Positions 1 through 10,335 of a stretch of 64,000 bases of DNA are shown piece by piece. Below the pieces are notes generated by a model that worked only from the letters and a program-made list of their open reading frames with translations, did not search any database and had not been told where the DNA came from. The position numbers were made by a program, and so were the translations under genes. The DNA comes from Candidatus Rifleibacterium amylolyticum (GTDB lineage: Bacteria; Muiribacteriota; Ozemobacteria; Ozemobacterales; Ozemobacteraceae). The DNA lies in contig JAACJG010000008.1 of NCBI GenBank assembly GCA_009917695.1, positions 1 to 64,000 on the forward strand, written 5' to 3'. Every line of letters starts with the position of its first letter. Position 1 is the first letter of the stretch.

Positions 1-1
1 T

Positions 2-700
2 CCGGGAAAAGTACAAGGCAGGTTCTTGACAAACAGATTCCATTTTCCCGCAAACATCAGTATTTTTCTCGATTATTCTCATAAATTCACTTCAGAAAGA
101 GGTTTCGGTCTTAACCGAATTCATATGGATTCCTACAAAGAAAAAGGCTGGCAGACCAAGGGCGGCTGGTATGGCGACCTTTTCGCCGAAAAGATCGGCA
201 AAATGAAATACATGCGCATAATATTCAATTTGCCGATGAATGGCACTGCTTACTACAGACAGACCGATATCGACGGAACAGTAGTTGAGACCAGCGTAGA
301 TACCAACGATGGACCAGTAGAATACATTGCGCCCTATGTTCCTATCGATGGCACCTTTGTTGCGATAAATCCTGATCTTGACACCAGAGTTCTGCTTGGG
401 GCGTCTTACGAATTCGAAAACTCGCGGGGAAAAGTAGGCGCGTCGTTTAACAATGTCGGGTTTAACGGCTTTATCGACCGCTACAACAATAAGGCCTTCG
501 ACGAAACCAAAATGCAGTTTGTCTGGGGGAACCCTGGCTCTGGATTCATGGACAGCATTGAAATTTCCAGCCAGGATGTCTACCCAGCAACCATAAACTT
601 CGATTACTTCGATCACTGGGTATACAGCAGCGTAGAATGGGCCAGCATAAAGCCGAATTATCCGTATTATGCCGGGATCATTCTCAGCGAAAATCCCTGA
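2..700 (+). CDS. C-terminal part of unknown protein (5' truncated by window edge)
   Basis: The reading frame is open from the first bases of the window to a TGA at 698-700, so the start lies outside and only the last ~233 residues are visible. A TTG at 26 could act as a start, but the frame continues upstream without a stop and no ribosome binding site precedes it. The visible part is rich in aromatic, Asn, Gly and Asp residues with alternating hydrophobic stretches, which suggests a beta-rich, probably exported domain. I recognise no family. A strong terminator follows directly. Confidence 0.6.
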   Translation, partial: PGKVQGRFLTNRFHFPANISIFLDYSHKFTSERGFGLNRIHMDSYKEKGWQTKGGWYGDLFAEKIGKMKYMRIIFNLPMNGTAYYRQTDIDGTVVETSVDTNDGPVEYIAPYVPIDGTFVAINPDLDTRVLLGASYEFENSRGKVGASFNNVGFNGFIDRYNNKAFDETKMQFVWGNPGSGFMDSIEISSQDVYPATINFDYFDHWVYSSVEWASIKPNYPYYAGIILSENP

Positions 701-719
701 ACATCACAACAGACAGAGA

Positions 720-749
720 CTCCCAGGGGCATGCCTCCGGGAGTTTTTT
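720..749 (+). terminator. Rho-independent terminator
   Basis: A GC-rich stem (CTCCC 720-724 with GGGAG 739-743, extended by inner pairs) is followed by six T. It lies 20 bases after the stop of the truncated first gene. Confidence 0.85.
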
Positions 750-899
750 CTGTGCCAGATACAACTCATACCGGCCAGAACGCTGAACTTCGACAAAATT
801 CTGATAGGTCTTTTCAGCAATCTCTGCTAGAATCTGTACAAACAATACTTCTACGCAACAAAAGACATACTCAGGAAGTATTTCAAACAGGAAATACGA

Positions 900-3800
900 T
901 TGGATCAAGCTTCGAGGTTTGCTGCTGCGGACAAAAAGCCGGGTGCCGTGTGGTGCCTGATTTTGTTGTTTGTGTTGATTACGATTTCTTTGTCTCAGCT
1001 GACAGCAGCAGGCGGAAGCAGCGAGCTGACAACTCTGACCGAAGAAGAAAAACAATGGCTCAGCCAGAACCCGGGCAAACTGACGCTCTGGTTCAACGAC
1101 AGCTACCCGCCGATCGAGTATGCTGACGAAGACGATAAGTTTGTCGGGCTTGGCGCAGATGTTATTGCGCTGGTCGAAAAGAAACTCGGGCACAATTTCA
1201 AAAAGATCAAATCAGCCGACTGGAACGCACATCTCAAGGCTCTGGAAGCAGGCAAATGCGCCGTCGCGCCTACGATCATCGAAAATCCCGAACGCTCGCA
1301 ATATGCATTTTTCACTACCTCTTATGCCAGGGCTCCGGTGGTTATTATCGGCGCACAAAACCTTGGCTCCGGGCTGACCATCAAAGACCTCGCAGGCAAA
1401 AAGGTTGCAGTCGTTTCTGGATTCGCGACCGAAAGCTATATGCGAAGTTTCCAGAACAATGGCATTAATATAGTGCTAGTCAAAGATGTATCCGAAGGAC
1501 TTCGCAGCGTGGCTTTCGGGCAGGTAGACGCCTTTATCGAGAATCTGGCAGTAGCATCTTATTATATCAGTCAACACGGCATCAGCAACCTGAAGGTGGC
1601 CGGAATCACGGATTATATTTTTGAATGGCGCATTGCCGTCAGCAGGAAGTATCCACTGCTGTTCAGTTCTATTCAAAAGGCTCTCGACAACATTGCGCCC
1701 GAAGAACTAGCAGCTGTAAATGGCAAGTGGATCACGCTTAAAACCGAACAGGGCATTTCTCCTGAAACCATGAGAAATCTAAAAATCGCTGCAACTTTCG
1801 TTCTGGCACTCATGCTCGGACTGGCGCTGATCTCGATATTTCTCAAGCGCAGTCTCAACGAAAAGATCAGCAGTCTCGAAGAGGCTCACAAAAAGTTGGC
1901 AAACAGCGAGACAAGGTTCCGCTCGCTTTTCATGCATGCGCCGCTGCCACTTATGGAAATGGATCGGAACTGGCAGAACATCTGCGTAAACAAGTCTTTT
2001 GTCGATACTTTCGGCTACACCAACGATGAGATCAAGTCTCTCGATGACTGGTGGCCGCTGGCCTATCCTGATGAAGAATACCGAAAGATCGGGCAGACGA
2101 GATGGCCACTGGCAATAGAACATGCTCTTGCTACCAACAACGTAATCGCCCCTCAGGAATTCAACGTAACCTGCAGGAGCGGTGAAGTTAAAAATGTTCT
2201 CATCGGTGCCAGCATTATCGAAGACAAAATACTCGGCACCCTCTACGACGTCGGTGAGTTGAAAAGAACTCAGGAACAGCTGCAAAAAAGCCTGCAGTGC
2301 TTCGAAGAGCTTTTCGAGCTGGCACCGTTTCCCTGTATCATAACAGATCTCAGTGGGCGTTACATAATGGCAAATCAGCATTTCTGCGAGCTGGTCGGGA
2401 AAACTCCCAAAGAAATAATTGGCAAACCTATATCTTCATTCGAGCGCTTCGCTGACTCAGATCAATTCAACCAGGTTCAAAAGGAAATCATAAGATCTGG
2501 AGTCATCACATCAGGGGAGTTGGCAGTCAGCATCAATGGCAAAAAGCATCATCTTCTTTTTTCGAGCAAGACGATCGACTGGAATGGACAGAAATCAATA
2601 CTGACAGCTTCTGTCGATATTTCAGAGCGCAGACAGGCTGAAGAAGCGCTCAAACACAACGAAGAAAACCTGCGTGTCACTTTGAATTCGATCGGTGACG
2701 CGGTAATTGCGACCGACACCCAGGGCATGATCACACGCATGAACCCGGTAGCAGAGCGACTAACTGGCTGGGAATCAGCAGAAGCAGAGGGGCAATCACT
2801 TCCCGCCGTATTTCGCATAGTTAACGCAAAAACAAGAGAAACACTGGAAAGCCCGGTGAGCCAGGTTTTAGCTACTGGTGAAGTGGTTGCTCTTGCGAAA
2901 AACTCTTTGCTGATTGCCCGCGATGGCAAAGAATATCTGATAGCCGACTCGGGAGCGCCAATCAGAAATGACAGCGGTGATATAATCGGCGTAGTTCTGG
3001 TTTTTCGTGATGTCACCGAAGAACAGGCGATACAGGAACAGCTGCGACAATCGCAGAAAATGGATGCGATCGGCCAGCTGGCCGGAGGCGTTGCGCACGA
3101 TTTCAACAATATGCTCGGCGGTATAATCGGTGCGGCAGAATTGCTGGGAAAGTGGCTTAAAGAAAGCCCGGAAGCAGACAAACTCTGGCATATGATCATA
3201 GACACGGCCGAACGCGCTGCCAGTCTCAACTCCAAGCTGCTATCCTTCGCCCGCAAACAGCCGGTCAATTATGCCGCAATCGACATTCAACAGCCGGTCA
3301 GAGATGCGATTTCCCTGCTCAAACGAACGGTCGATCGCCGCATTAAAATCGAAACCAGCTTTTCAGCCAGAGAACTACCCGTGGTCGGCGACTTTTCACA
3401 TCTACAGAGCGCCTTTTTGAACATTCTCATCAATGCCGCTCAGGCAATGCCCGAAGGCGGCACCATTTACGTCAGCACCCGAGTCGTCGAGCTCGATGCC
3501 TATTACTGCCGCTCTTCGCAGTTCAGAATCACGCCTGGCGCCTATGCTGAAGTCGAGATCAAAGATACCGGCTGCGGCATACCGCGCGAGATGCTGCCGC
3601 ATATCTTTGAGCCTTTTTTCACCACCAAGTCTGTTGGCAAGGGTACCGGCCTTGGTCTGGCAGCCGTATTCGGCATAGTACAGCAACACGGAGGCGCAAT
3701 CAATGCCTACAGTGAAGTCGGTACCGGCACCAGTCTGCACGTGCTTATACCGGTGTCTACCGAAAGTGCTGCCGAATACGAGAACGAAGAACAGGCGCCG

Positions 3801-4175
3801 CTGCGCGGCAACGGAACGATTCTCGTCGTTGACGACGAAGAGGTCATCAGAAGCAATACCGAAGCCATGCTCACAGATCTTGGCTACAGGGTTATGACAG
3901 CCGAAAACGGCAGCCAGGCAGAGGCGATCTTCAGTGAAAAGCATTCAGAAATCGATCTGGTCATTCTCGACATGGTAATGCCTGTAATGAACGGCAAGGA
4001 GTGCTTTGCCGCGATGAAGAAGATTAAACCTGATCTTAAAGTAGTCATTGCATCGGGGTTTGTTCGCGACGAGGATCTCGAACCACTTAAGGCGGCAGGC
4101 GTGAAGTCGTTTATTCACAAGCCTTTTCGCATACTTACCTTGAGCCAGATCGTTCACGAGACTATTAACTCCTGA
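900..4175 (+). CDS. Hybrid sensor histidine kinase with periplasmic solute-binding domain, three PAS domains and receiver
   Basis: A membrane sensor that probably binds a small solute outside the cytoplasmic membrane and starts a phosphorelay. The order is: signal anchor (about residues 17-36), a family-3 solute-binding domain (about 45-285), a transmembrane helix (about 293-315), three PAS domains (about 335-455, 465-580, 590-710), a HisKA dimerisation region with the phospho-acceptor in [10 protein letters not shown] (His733), and an HATPase domain with N-box [17 protein letters not shown] and the KGTGLGL G-box. A C-terminal receiver has DDEE and the phospho-Asp at 1024 in LVILDMVMP. The start is a TTG with AGGA upstream; no ATG fits better. 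A separate output regulator or Hpt protein would be needed and none is adjacent. The gene stands alone between two terminators. The ligand is unknown. Confidence 0.93.
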   Translation: MDQASRFAAADKKPGAVWCLILLFVLITISLSQLTAAGGSSELTTLTEEEKQWLSQNPGKLTLWFNDSYPPIEYADEDDKFVGLGADVIALVEKKLGHNFKKIKSADWNAHLKALEAGKCAVAPTIIENPERSQYAFFTTSYARAPVVIIGAQNLGSGLTIKDLAGKKVAVVSGFATESYMRSFQNNGINIVLVKDVSEGLRSVAFGQVDAFIENLAVASYYISQHGISNLKVAGITDYIFEWRIAVSRKYPLLFSSIQKALDNIAPEELAAVNGKWITLKTEQGISPETMRNLKIAATFVLALMLGLALISIFLKRSLNEKISSLEEAHKKLANSETRFRSLFMHAPLPLMEMDRNWQNICVNKSFVDTFGYTNDEIKSLDDWWPLAYPDEEYRKIGQTRWPLAIEHALATNNVIAPQEFNVTCRSGEVKNVLIGASIIEDKILGTLYDVGELKRTQEQLQKSLQCFEELFELAPFPCIITDLSGRYIMANQHFCELVGKTPKEIIGKPISSFERFADSDQFNQVQKEIIRSGVITSGELAVSINGKKHHLLFSSKTIDWNGQKSILTASVDISERRQAEEALKHNEENLRVTLNSIGDAVIATDTQGMITRMNPVAERLTGWESAEAEGQSLPAVFRIVNAKTRETLESPVSQVLATGEVVALAKNSLLIARDGKEYLIADSGAPIRNDSGDIIGVVLVFRDVTEEQAIQEQLRQSQKMDAIGQLAGGVAHDFNNMLGGIIGAAELLGKWLKESPEADKLWHMIIDTAERAASLNSKLLSFARKQPVNYAAIDIQQPVRDAISLLKRTVDRRIKIETSFSARELPVVGDFSHLQSAFLNILINAAQAMPEGGTIYVSTRVVELDAYYCRSSQFRITPGAYAEVEIKDTGCGIPREMLPHIFEPFFTTKSVGKGTGLGLAAVFGIVQQHGGAINAYSEVGTGTSLHVLIPVSTESAAEYENEEQAPLRGNGTILVVDDEEVIRSNTEAMLTDLGYRVMTAENGSQAEAIFSEKHSEIDLVILDMVMPVMNGKECFAAMKKIKPDLKVVIASGFVRDEDLEPLKAAGVKSFIHKPFRILTLSQIVHETINS

Positions 4176-4186
4176 GTTGGAGACAA

Positions 4187-4217
4187 AAAACCTGTGGGCG
4201 GTTGCCCACAGGTTTTT
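4187..4217. terminator. Bidirectional Rho-independent terminator
   Basis: A perfect stem (AACCTGTGGGC with GCCCACAGGTT, loop GGTT) is flanked by A-rich sequence on the left and T-rich on the right. It can therefore stop transcription from both convergent genes, the histidine kinase and hcp. Confidence 0.9.
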
Positions 4218-4243
4218 GCGTTATGAGTGTTCGGGGTGCTTTA

Positions 4244-5890
4244 TCAGCTGGCGGCCATCATGGCTTCGATGTCGTTCTTAACTTCGCCGGTCGGCTTGAT
4301 GTTGAACTTTTCAACCAGAACCTTGGCGACATTTTCTGACAGGAACGCCGGCAGTGTCGGCCCGAGGCGGATGTTCTTAACGCCGAGATACAGCAGGGCG
4401 AGAAGAACAGCTACGGCTTTCTGCTCATACCAGGCGATGTCGAACGAGAGCGGCAGCTCGTTGATGTCGTTGAGACCAAAAACTTCTTTGAGCTTGAGAG
4501 CTATGACAGCGAGAGAATAGCTGTCGTTGCACTGGCCGGCATCGAGAACGCGGGGGATACCGCCGATATCACCGAGCTGCAGCTTGTTGTAGCGATATTT
4601 GGCGCAGCCGGCAGTGAGAATGATGGTGCCTTCGGGCAGATTCTCAGCGACATCGGTGAAATACTGGCGGGTCTTTTGGCGACCGTCGCAGCCTGCCATT
4701 ACCACGAATCTTTTGATGGCACCGCTCTTAACAGCCGCGATGACTTTGTCGGCCAGAGCAAGAACCTGGTTATGAGCGAAGCCGCCGACGATTTCGCCGG
4801 TTTCGATCTGTGTCGGTGGCTGGCAGGTTTTAGCCTGCGCGATAATCGCAGAGAAGTCTTTGGTGCCGCCTTCTTTGCGGTCAGGAATGTGTTTCACGCC
4901 GGGGTAACCAGCATTACCAGTGGTATAAATTCTGTTTTTGTAAGCATCTTTAACCGGAGTGATGCAGTTGGTGGTCATCAGAATCGGGCCATTGAAAGAG
5001 GCAAATTCGGTATCCTGCTTCCACCAGGCGTTGCCGTAGTTGCCGTAGAAATGCTTGTATTTCTTGAATTCAGGATAGTAATTGGCCGGCAGCATTTCGC
5101 TGTGGGTGTAGATGTCGATTCCGGCGTCCTTGCTCTGCTCGAGCAGTTCTTTGAAATCTTTAAGATCGTGGCCTGAAACCAGAATGCCAGGGCGATTGCC
5201 GACATCGATCTTAACTTTGGTTATTTCGGGATGACCGTAGGTAGTGGTGTTGGCCTTGTCGAGAAGAGCCATGGTAGTAACTGCATTCTGACCGGCTTCC
5301 ATGACCAGAGCGACCATCTGATCTACGCTGAGATTCTTCGTGGTAGAAGCAAGAGCTTTGACCATGAATTTGAAGATGTTTTCATCGCGATAACCAAGAA
5401 CGAAAGCGTGATCGGCATAGGCTGCGATACCTTTGAGGCCGTAGATCAGCAGTTCGCGCAGCGATCTGACATCGACGTTTTCGGTAGCGAGAACGCCAAC
5501 CTTTTCGGCTTTGGCCAGATAGTCGGCTTTAGCAGCTGGTCTCCAGGTGGTGGCTTCAGACAGGCCATCAACCTTGACACCGGCGGCAGTAAGCTTGTTC
5601 TTAAATTCGTCTCTGACAGTTATGGCACGGTCGATCTGCGCATAGAAGCGTTCATCGTCGAAGTTGGCGTTGGTGATAGTTGTGAACAGAGAAGCACAGA
5701 TGAATTCGCCAATATCATCGGTCAGCAGGTTCTTTTCGGCAGCACGTTCACCCAGCTCGCCAATGCCCTTGAGCACGAAAATCAAAAGATCCTGCAGGTT
5801 GGCGGTATCCGGCTGTTTGCCACATACGCCCTTGATCGAACAACCCTTGCACGCCGCGGTTTCCTGACACTGATAACAAAACATACCCAT
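4244..5890 (-). CDS. hcp: Hybrid cluster protein (hydroxylamine reductase / NO reductase)
   Basis: The 548 residues match the usual length of class I hybrid cluster proteins. The N-terminus has Cys5, Cys8, Cys17 and Cys23 (C-x2-C-x8-C-x5-C), the ligands of the proximal [4Fe-4S] cluster in the Desulfovibrio type. Downstream Cys-containing segments (for example [15 protein letters not shown] and [12 protein letters not shown]) carry the hybrid-cluster ligands. In characterised members the enzyme reduces hydroxylamine and nitric oxide and protects against nitrosative stress in anaerobes. The start ATG follows AAGGAG at good spacing. It is the distal gene of a set with the cupin and Fe-S proteins, although a 190-base gap containing a repeat separates it from them, so it may have its own promoter. 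Divergent Crp/Fnr control is likely, as in other hcp loci. Confidence 0.96.
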   Translation of the reverse strand: MGMFCYQCQETAACKGCSIKGVCGKQPDTANLQDLLIFVLKGIGELGERAAEKNLLTDDIGEFICASLFTTITNANFDDERFYAQIDRAITVRDEFKNKLTAAGVKVDGLSEATTWRPAAKADYLAKAEKVGVLATENVDVRSLRELLIYGLKGIAAYADHAFVLGYRDENIFKFMVKALASTTKNLSVDQMVALVMEAGQNAVTTMALLDKANTTTYGHPEITKVKIDVGNRPGILVSGHDLKDFKELLEQSKDAGIDIYTHSEMLPANYYPEFKKYKHFYGNYGNAWWKQDTEFASFNGPILMTTNCITPVKDAYKNRIYTTGNAGYPGVKHIPDRKEGGTKDFSAIIAQAKTCQPPTQIETGEIVGGFAHNQVLALADKVIAAVKSGAIKRFVVMAGCDGRQKTRQYFTDVAENLPEGTIILTAGCAKYRYNKLQLGDIGGIPRVLDAGQCNDSYSLAVIALKLKEVFGLNDINELPLSFDIAWYEQKAVAVLLALLYLGVKNIRLGPTLPAFLSENVAKVLVEKFNIKPTGEVKNDIEAMMAAS

Positions 5891-5990
5891 TTCAGATTCT
5901 CCTTAAATATAGTTAAATTTTAAAATTGTTGCCTGTTAAACTGGATTTCTCAGTAAATCTTAAGTCCAAACGGTAATTTTACTAACGAAA

Positions 5991-6072
5991 AGATTGCTTC
6001 GGCCGCTACCGCCATCATGGCTATCGCGGCATAAGACCATCCCTGGTCAAATCGCTGCGCTCCTCGCAATGA
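5991..6072. repeat. Dispersed intergenic repeat with GATTGCTTCG and CTCGCAATGAC ends
   Basis: The element begins AGATTGCTTCG and ends TCCTCGCAATGAC, so the termini are inverted (ATTGC / GCAAT). A shorter version with the same ends is at 45299-45332. It lies in the gap between the cupin gene and hcp. Similar ends are common in short intergenic repeats of many bacteria (family knowledge). Confidence 0.6.
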
Positions 6073-6079
6073 CCTCTTT

Positions 6080-6415
6080 TCACTCATTCTTTGAGCGGAT
6101 CATGATCAGAAGCATCTTGAAGGCGCTGCCGGGCAGAACCGCATGCGGCACGTTGGCCGGCATGATCAGGCCTTCGCCTGCACGCACCATGTACTTGTTG
6201 CTTCCCACCTGAAACTCACCCTCACCCTCGATCACCTGCACCGTTGCGTCGAACGGTGACTTGTGTTCACTGATCCCCTGACCTTTCGCAATGGCGAAAA
6301 GCGTCAGGCTGCCGGCTGGTTTGTCGGTCAGCGTTTTACTTACAATCGATCCATCTGAAAAAGACACCGAATCAGCAAAGTTTATAACTTCTTCTGTTTT
6401 CCATACCTGAGTCAT
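6080..6415 (-). CDS. Small single-domain cupin
   Basis: A 111-residue protein with the double-stranded beta-helix pattern: GQGISEHKSPFDATVQVIEGEGEFQVG, then GEGLIMPANVPHAV. The His in SEH and the His in PHAV are plausible metal ligands, though the first cupin motif keeps only part of the usual His-x-His set. A strong AAGGAGG precedes the ATG. It is 23 bases downstream of the Fe-S protein gene and upstream of hcp, so a role in nitrosative stress or metal/redox sensing is inferred from context only. Confidence 0.85.
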   Translation of the reverse strand: MTQVWKTEEVINFADSVSFSDGSIVSKTLTDKPAGSLTLFAIAKGQGISEHKSPFDATVQVIEGEGEFQVGSNKYMVRAGEGLIMPANVPHAVLPGSAFKMLLIMIRSKNE

Positions 6416-6438
6416 TTTAGCAAAGCCTCCTTGTTTTG

Positions 6439-7239
6439 TCAGTAGATTCTGTTGGTTCTGGTTATTTCGCCTTCGAGACTCATCACGACTTCGTCAACCA
6501 CCATGTTTTGCGGTTTACCAAGCTCGAGCGCCGCCTTGACCATTGCAGTCAGTCCGCCGCAGCAGGGAACTTCCATACGGAGTATGATTACGCGCGGAAT
6601 ATTGTTCGAAGTGAAAATTTCTGCGAGTTTCTCGACGTAGCCTTCGGTGCGATCGAGCTTTGGGCAGGCGATAGCGACCGAGCGCCCTCTGATGTAGCGC
6701 CACTGCACATCAGGACTGGTTACCGGCGAACAGGTCGAAAGAACAACAAGTTCGCGGTCTTTAAGGAATGGCGCCTGGGGTTGTAACAGATGCAGCTGCA
6801 GCGGCCACTGCGAGATTTCCGACTTCATGACGACAGGCATGGCGCCTTCGGCAACAGCTTTGGCCTGCTGCTGTTCCTGCTTCATCATGCGCATACGGGT
6901 TCCGGGGCAGCCACCCTGGCGCGGCGCTGCTGCTGATATTTTAGCTTCGTGCTGTTTGTGAGCTTCGCGCATGGCTTCAGTGCCAGCTGCTCCGCGGATC
7001 TGTTCGACATGTTCGATCGTGCGGTCGAAATCGAATTCATCTGCTTCTTTTTCGATAATCTTGAGAGCGCCGGTCGGGCAGGTTCCGATACAGTCACCAA
7101 AACCATCACAGTAGGTTTCCTTGACCAGCTTTGCCTTGCCATTAACCAGCTGCAGGGCGCCTTCGGCGCATCCGGTTATGCAGTTGCCGCAGCCGTTGCA
7201 GAGATCTTCGTTGATGCTGATGATTTTTCTTGTGGCCAT
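6439..7239 (-). CDS. Ferredoxin-type Fe-S protein of the hcp cluster
   Basis: A 266-residue protein with two N-terminal ferredoxin motifs. The first is complete (CNGCGNCITGC, Cys14/17/20/24). The second reads CDGFGDC then CPTGAL, so the second Cys is replaced by Phe and that site can hold at most a three-Cys cluster. Related proteins next to hcp that I recall often have the same CDGxGxC form. The C-terminal half has a conserved CCGG segment (MEVPCCGGLTAMV) and no transmembrane helix. It probably delivers electrons to Hcp. AAAGGAG precedes the ATG, and this is the first gene after the divergent promoter region. Confidence 0.85.
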   Translation of the reverse strand: MATRKIISINEDLCNGCGNCITGCAEGALQLVNGKAKLVKETYCDGFGDCIGTCPTGALKIIEKEADEFDFDRTIEHVEQIRGAAGTEAMREAHKQHEAKISAAAPRQGGCPGTRMRMMKQEQQQAKAVAEGAMPVVMKSEISQWPLQLHLLQPQAPFLKDRELVVLSTCSPVTSPDVQWRYIRGRSVAIACPKLDRTEGYVEKLAEIFTSNNIPRVIILRMEVPCCGGLTAMVKAALELGKPQNMVVDEVVMSLEGEITRTNRIY

Positions 7240-7283
7240 CGGTTTTGCTCCTTTGTTTTTTTCGTTTCTTACATTATTATTAT

Positions 7284-7321
7284 GGTCGAAATACGACCTT
7301 TAAGCTTTGACTTAAGTCAAA
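7284..7321. promoter_or_regulatory. Two palindromic operators between hcp cluster and Crp/Fnr gene
   Basis: Two inverted repeats sit in the 121-base divergent gap. GGTCGAAATACGACC (7284-7298) has 5-base arms and TTTGACTTAAGTCAAA (7306-7321) is a perfect 16-base palindrome. The second has the TTGA..TCAA arms typical of Fnr/Crp-family sites, so autoregulation and control of the hcp genes by the adjacent regulator is likely. Confidence 0.65.
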
Positions 7322-7360
7322 TAACGAATTATTTTTTAAAAATTATTTTTCGGGGGCCAG

Positions 7361-8053
7361 ATGAATCGGCATATACTTGAAAGCCTCAGTAAAAGCGAGC
7401 TTCTGCGCGAAATGAAGCTGCCTTTTCTGGAGGCGCTTGCAGAAATAGCGGTCGAAAGGACACTGACCGGGAGCGAAACCCTGTTCATGCAGCATCAGGA
7501 AGCCACCGGCTTTTATCTTATCTGCAGCGGCGCAGTAAAGGTGTATCGCATTGGCGGCGACGGGCGCGAACAGGTCATTCATCAGTTCGGTCCCGGTGAG
7601 ATTGTCGGTGAAGTGCCTGTTTTTCAGGGAACTGCCTACCCTGCCTGCGCATCTGCCGTTAAAAAATCACGCCTAATCTATTTTTCGCGAGATCGCTTTG
7701 TTGAACTCGGCCGTCGGCAGCCAGAAATCTTTTTGAACATGCTCGCAATACTCTCTCGCCGCCTGCGCCAGTTTGTCGAGCTTATCGATGACCTCTCGCT
7801 CAAAGATGTCACTGCCCGACTCGCCAAATATCTGGTCAGAAACTGCGATAATGCCAGCAGTTGTGTCGTCGAACTCGACTTGAGCAAAAGCGCGCTGGCA
7901 TCACGGATTGGCACAATTCCAGCCACACTCAGCCGCACTTTCAAAAAGCTGCAGGATGTCGGCGCCATTAAGGTCAGCGCTAATCGTATCGAAATCCTCG
8001 ACTGCGAAATGCTCGCAAGCATCGCCAGCGGCGAAAAATTGCAGGAAATCTAA
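7361..8053 (+). CDS. Crp/Fnr-family transcriptional regulator (HcpR-like by context)
   Basis: A 230-residue protein with an N-terminal cyclic-nucleotide-binding fold (about residues 15-125: FYLICSGAVKVYRIGG, then FGPGEIVGEVPVF) and a C-terminal winged helix-turn-helix (about 150-225: LSKSALASRIGTIPATLSRTFKKL). The N-terminus lacks the Cys cluster of oxygen-sensing Fnr, so it is not an Fe-S Fnr. The Arg/Ser pair that binds cAMP in Crp is not evident. Divergent placement from hcp and the nearby Fnr-type palindromes make it the probable activator of the hcp cluster in response to nitric oxide or nitrite. ATG follows GGGGG at short spacing. Confidence 0.88.
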   Translation: MNRHILESLSKSELLREMKLPFLEALAEIAVERTLTGSETLFMQHQEATGFYLICSGAVKVYRIGGDGREQVIHQFGPGEIVGEVPVFQGTAYPACASAVKKSRLIYFSRDRFVELGRRQPEIFLNMLAILSRRLRQFVELIDDLSLKDVTARLAKYLVRNCDNASSCVVELDLSKSALASRIGTIPATLSRTFKKLQDVGAIKVSANRIEILDCEMLASIASGEKLQEI

Positions 8054-8129
8054 GGCAGGCTTGACTTTAAAGCGGCGGTAGAGCAAAATCGGGTTGGGTT
8101 TTTGTTGTTTAACTGAGCCGGAGCCGATT

Positions 8130-9407
8130 ATGAACCAGATGCTGCTGATGATGCGAACCTTCCCCGCTTCGGTGCGAAGGCTTTTTGCCGCACAGGCTCT
8201 GTTTGGCATCGGCATGGGTGTTTTTTCGGTCCTGCTCAATCTTTATCTTCGCTCTATCGGCTTTTCAGAAGAAATGATCGGGCGCCTTCTCGCGTTTCAA
8301 TCTCTGTGTGCGGCTATTGCGTCGATACCGATGGGAATCCTGGCCGACCGCACGACAAGACGCACGACCTATCTGCTGGGCCTGGTTCTTCTTGGTTCAG
8401 GCCTGTCAACCCTCGCCAGTTCGCGCGAGCTCAACTACCTGATCGCAGCCGTATTGCTCTCTGGCAGCGGCAACGGCGCCATGATGGTCTCGGTTCAACC
8501 CTACCTGCAGGAAAACAGCCGGCGCCGCCAGCGCCCCTATATTTTCAGCGTCAGCTTCACACTGATGTGGGTTACCAGTATTCTGGCCGGGTTCATTGCC
8601 GGCTGGCTGCCAAGGCTTTTCGCCTGGCTGAACCCGGCACTGGCAAATCTTGAAGCAGACCGGCTGCAATATTCGCTGTGGATAGGAGTCTTTTTTACTT
8701 TTATCGCACTGATTCCAGCACAGGGAATGTCAGGCAGAGTAAAAAGCGAAAGGCCTGTAACAGCTGAGTCGCACGAAAATTCTGAACAGACCGGCGCCAG
8801 CAACCCATGGAAGCTGATCGCCCGTTTCAGCTTGTGTAATGCGCTTATCGGCTTTGGCGCCGGCATGATCGTTCCTTATTTCAATCTGTATTTTCGCGAC
8901 TGGGTCGGCGCTTCGATTCCGCAGATCGGCATGGTTTTCGCTATGGGTCAGTTCGGCACGGCACTGGGATCGATCAGCTCACCCTTTCTTGCCAAACGCA
9001 TAGGTCTGATCAAAGGTGTTGCAGTATCGCAGCTGTGCTCGCTTCCGTTCATGCTGCTGATGGCCTGGCAGCATGAGCTCTGGCTCTGTTCGCTGTGTTT
9101 CATATTCAGAGGCGCGTTCATGAATATGTGTACACCGATGCGTCAGGAAACCACCATGGAGATAGTGCCACAACAACATCGCGCCCGCGCTTCGGCAGCT
9201 GAGAGCATGTCATGGAACCTGGCATGGGCCACCGCCATGTTCTTTTCGGGCGGTATAATCAGAGATTACGGCTACGATACTTCACTCTATATAGCCTTTG
9301 CCTGCTATCTCGTTTCGGCCGCACTGTATTACCGCTTCTTCCATCCATGGGAAAAGCTGAAAAAACGCTTGCAGGTAGCAGTCAACAAGCCAATTATCAC
9401 CAGCTGA
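8130..9407 (+). CDS. Major facilitator superfamily transporter
   Basis: About 425 residues with some 12 hydrophobic helices in two halves. The loop-2 signature of the family is present as MGILADRTTRRTTYLLG. The frame is open further upstream from a TTG at 8094, but ATG 8130 with GGAG in front gives a normal N-terminus and is preferred. The substrate cannot be told from sequence. The stop codon is immediately adjacent to the stop of the convergent gene, with no spacer. Confidence 0.9.
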   Translation: MNQMLLMMRTFPASVRRLFAAQALFGIGMGVFSVLLNLYLRSIGFSEEMIGRLLAFQSLCAAIASIPMGILADRTTRRTTYLLGLVLLGSGLSTLASSRELNYLIAAVLLSGSGNGAMMVSVQPYLQENSRRRQRPYIFSVSFTLMWVTSILAGFIAGWLPRLFAWLNPALANLEADRLQYSLWIGVFFTFIALIPAQGMSGRVKSERPVTAESHENSEQTGASNPWKLIARFSLCNALIGFGAGMIVPYFNLYFRDWVGASIPQIGMVFAMGQFGTALGSISSPFLAKRIGLIKGVAVSQLCSLPFMLLMAWQHELWLCSLCFIFRGAFMNMCTPMRQETTMEIVPQQHRARASAAESMSWNLAWATAMFFSGGIIRDYGYDTSLYIAFACYLVSAALYYRFFHPWEKLKKRLQVAVNKPIITS

Positions 9408-10316
9408 TCAGTTTTCTGCCAGTCTGAGGCGTTTGAGTATTATGCCTTCTTTGTTATCTGGTGCGGCCTCGGCGTAGATGATCGAACCGTCGGGTGAAAG
9501 ACGGCAGAAACGCTGCATTTCGAGCCCGGCCGGGCCAGTCAGAGGAGTCGATGCGACCACTTTGCCACGGCGAACCGCATACAGGGTGAATTCAGAATCA
9601 AGTTCGCCGCTGCTGGTCATGACCACGAAGTTGTAGCGACCAAGGTTGTCGACACCGAGAAAATCGACAGACATGACCCGGCGGGGCGCGGCTGGCGACG
9701 GAGCAGCCCAGAGCAAACGGCCGTCTTCTTTTTGCACGCGGCCGGTCAGCAGCGGGTCATTCTCGCTGCGAGGCGCTGGCATAATAATCGCCTTACCGTT
9801 TTCATCGGCTTCTAGAACCGAAAAAGCAGGCAATCGGCGCAGCGGTTGTTCGTGTTTGAGCTTAAAAACATAGCCTTCGGCATCGCGAACCCGCCAACCG
9901 TCGTTGTCGCAGCTGACGTTGAGCAGGCGCAGCGAAGCCGCTTCCTGGTCAGAAGCGCGAACTATGCTGAATTCGGTCGGCTTCTGCAGATCGAGCACAA
10001 ACAACACCGGAAAGGCAAACCCGCACAACGCAACCGAATTACCATTTATCGAGAGATCACAGAGGCGGTCGGTCGGCTTAGATTCAATGATACGCGGCAG
10101 TTCGATAGTATTCTGACTGCCATCAGCCTTTACACAGACAAGCTGGTGCTTGTCTGAAAGCAGATAAACCGACCCATCTGGCGCGCCCGCCAGAGACATG
10201 AACCGGCCCGGCACGAACACGCCGGCATCCTTCCCTGCGACAGGAGCTGCAGACAAGCTGGCAGCGCACATATGTACAACAAGCATAACAGCCAGAAGCA
10301 TAAATGTAGTCTTCAT
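9408..10316 (-). CDS. Secreted protein of unknown function, possible beta-propeller
   Basis: A 302-residue protein with a Sec signal peptide (about residues 1-23, ending SLSAAPVAG). The remainder has repeated short segments of the type APDGSVYLLSDKHQLVCVKADG, SPDGSIIYAEAAPD and DADGN-like turns, consistent with a small beta-propeller or a WD40-like read-out. I cannot assign a family. The gene follows the SH3b/C39 peptidase gene by 19 bases on the same strand and probably shares its transcript. GGAG lies 12 bases before the ATG. Confidence 0.7.
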   Translation of the reverse strand: MKTTFMLLAVMLVVHMCAASLSAAPVAGKDAGVFVPGRFMSLAGAPDGSVYLLSDKHQLVCVKADGSQNTIELPRIIESKPTDRLCDLSINGNSVALCGFAFPVLFVLDLQKPTEFSIVRASDQEAASLRLLNVSCDNDGWRVRDAEGYVFKLKHEQPLRRLPAFSVLEADENGKAIIMPAPRSENDPLLTGRVQKEDGRLLWAAPSPAAPRRVMSVDFLGVDNLGRYNFVVMTSSGELDSEFTLYAVRRGKVVASTPLTGPAGLEMQRFCRLSPDGSIIYAEAAPDNKEGIILKRLRLAEN

Positions 10317-10335
10317 TGTTTGATTATCTCCGAAC

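Noticed and set aside
7361-8053. Fe-S Fnr oxygen sensor
   Set aside because: No N-terminal Cys cluster is present.
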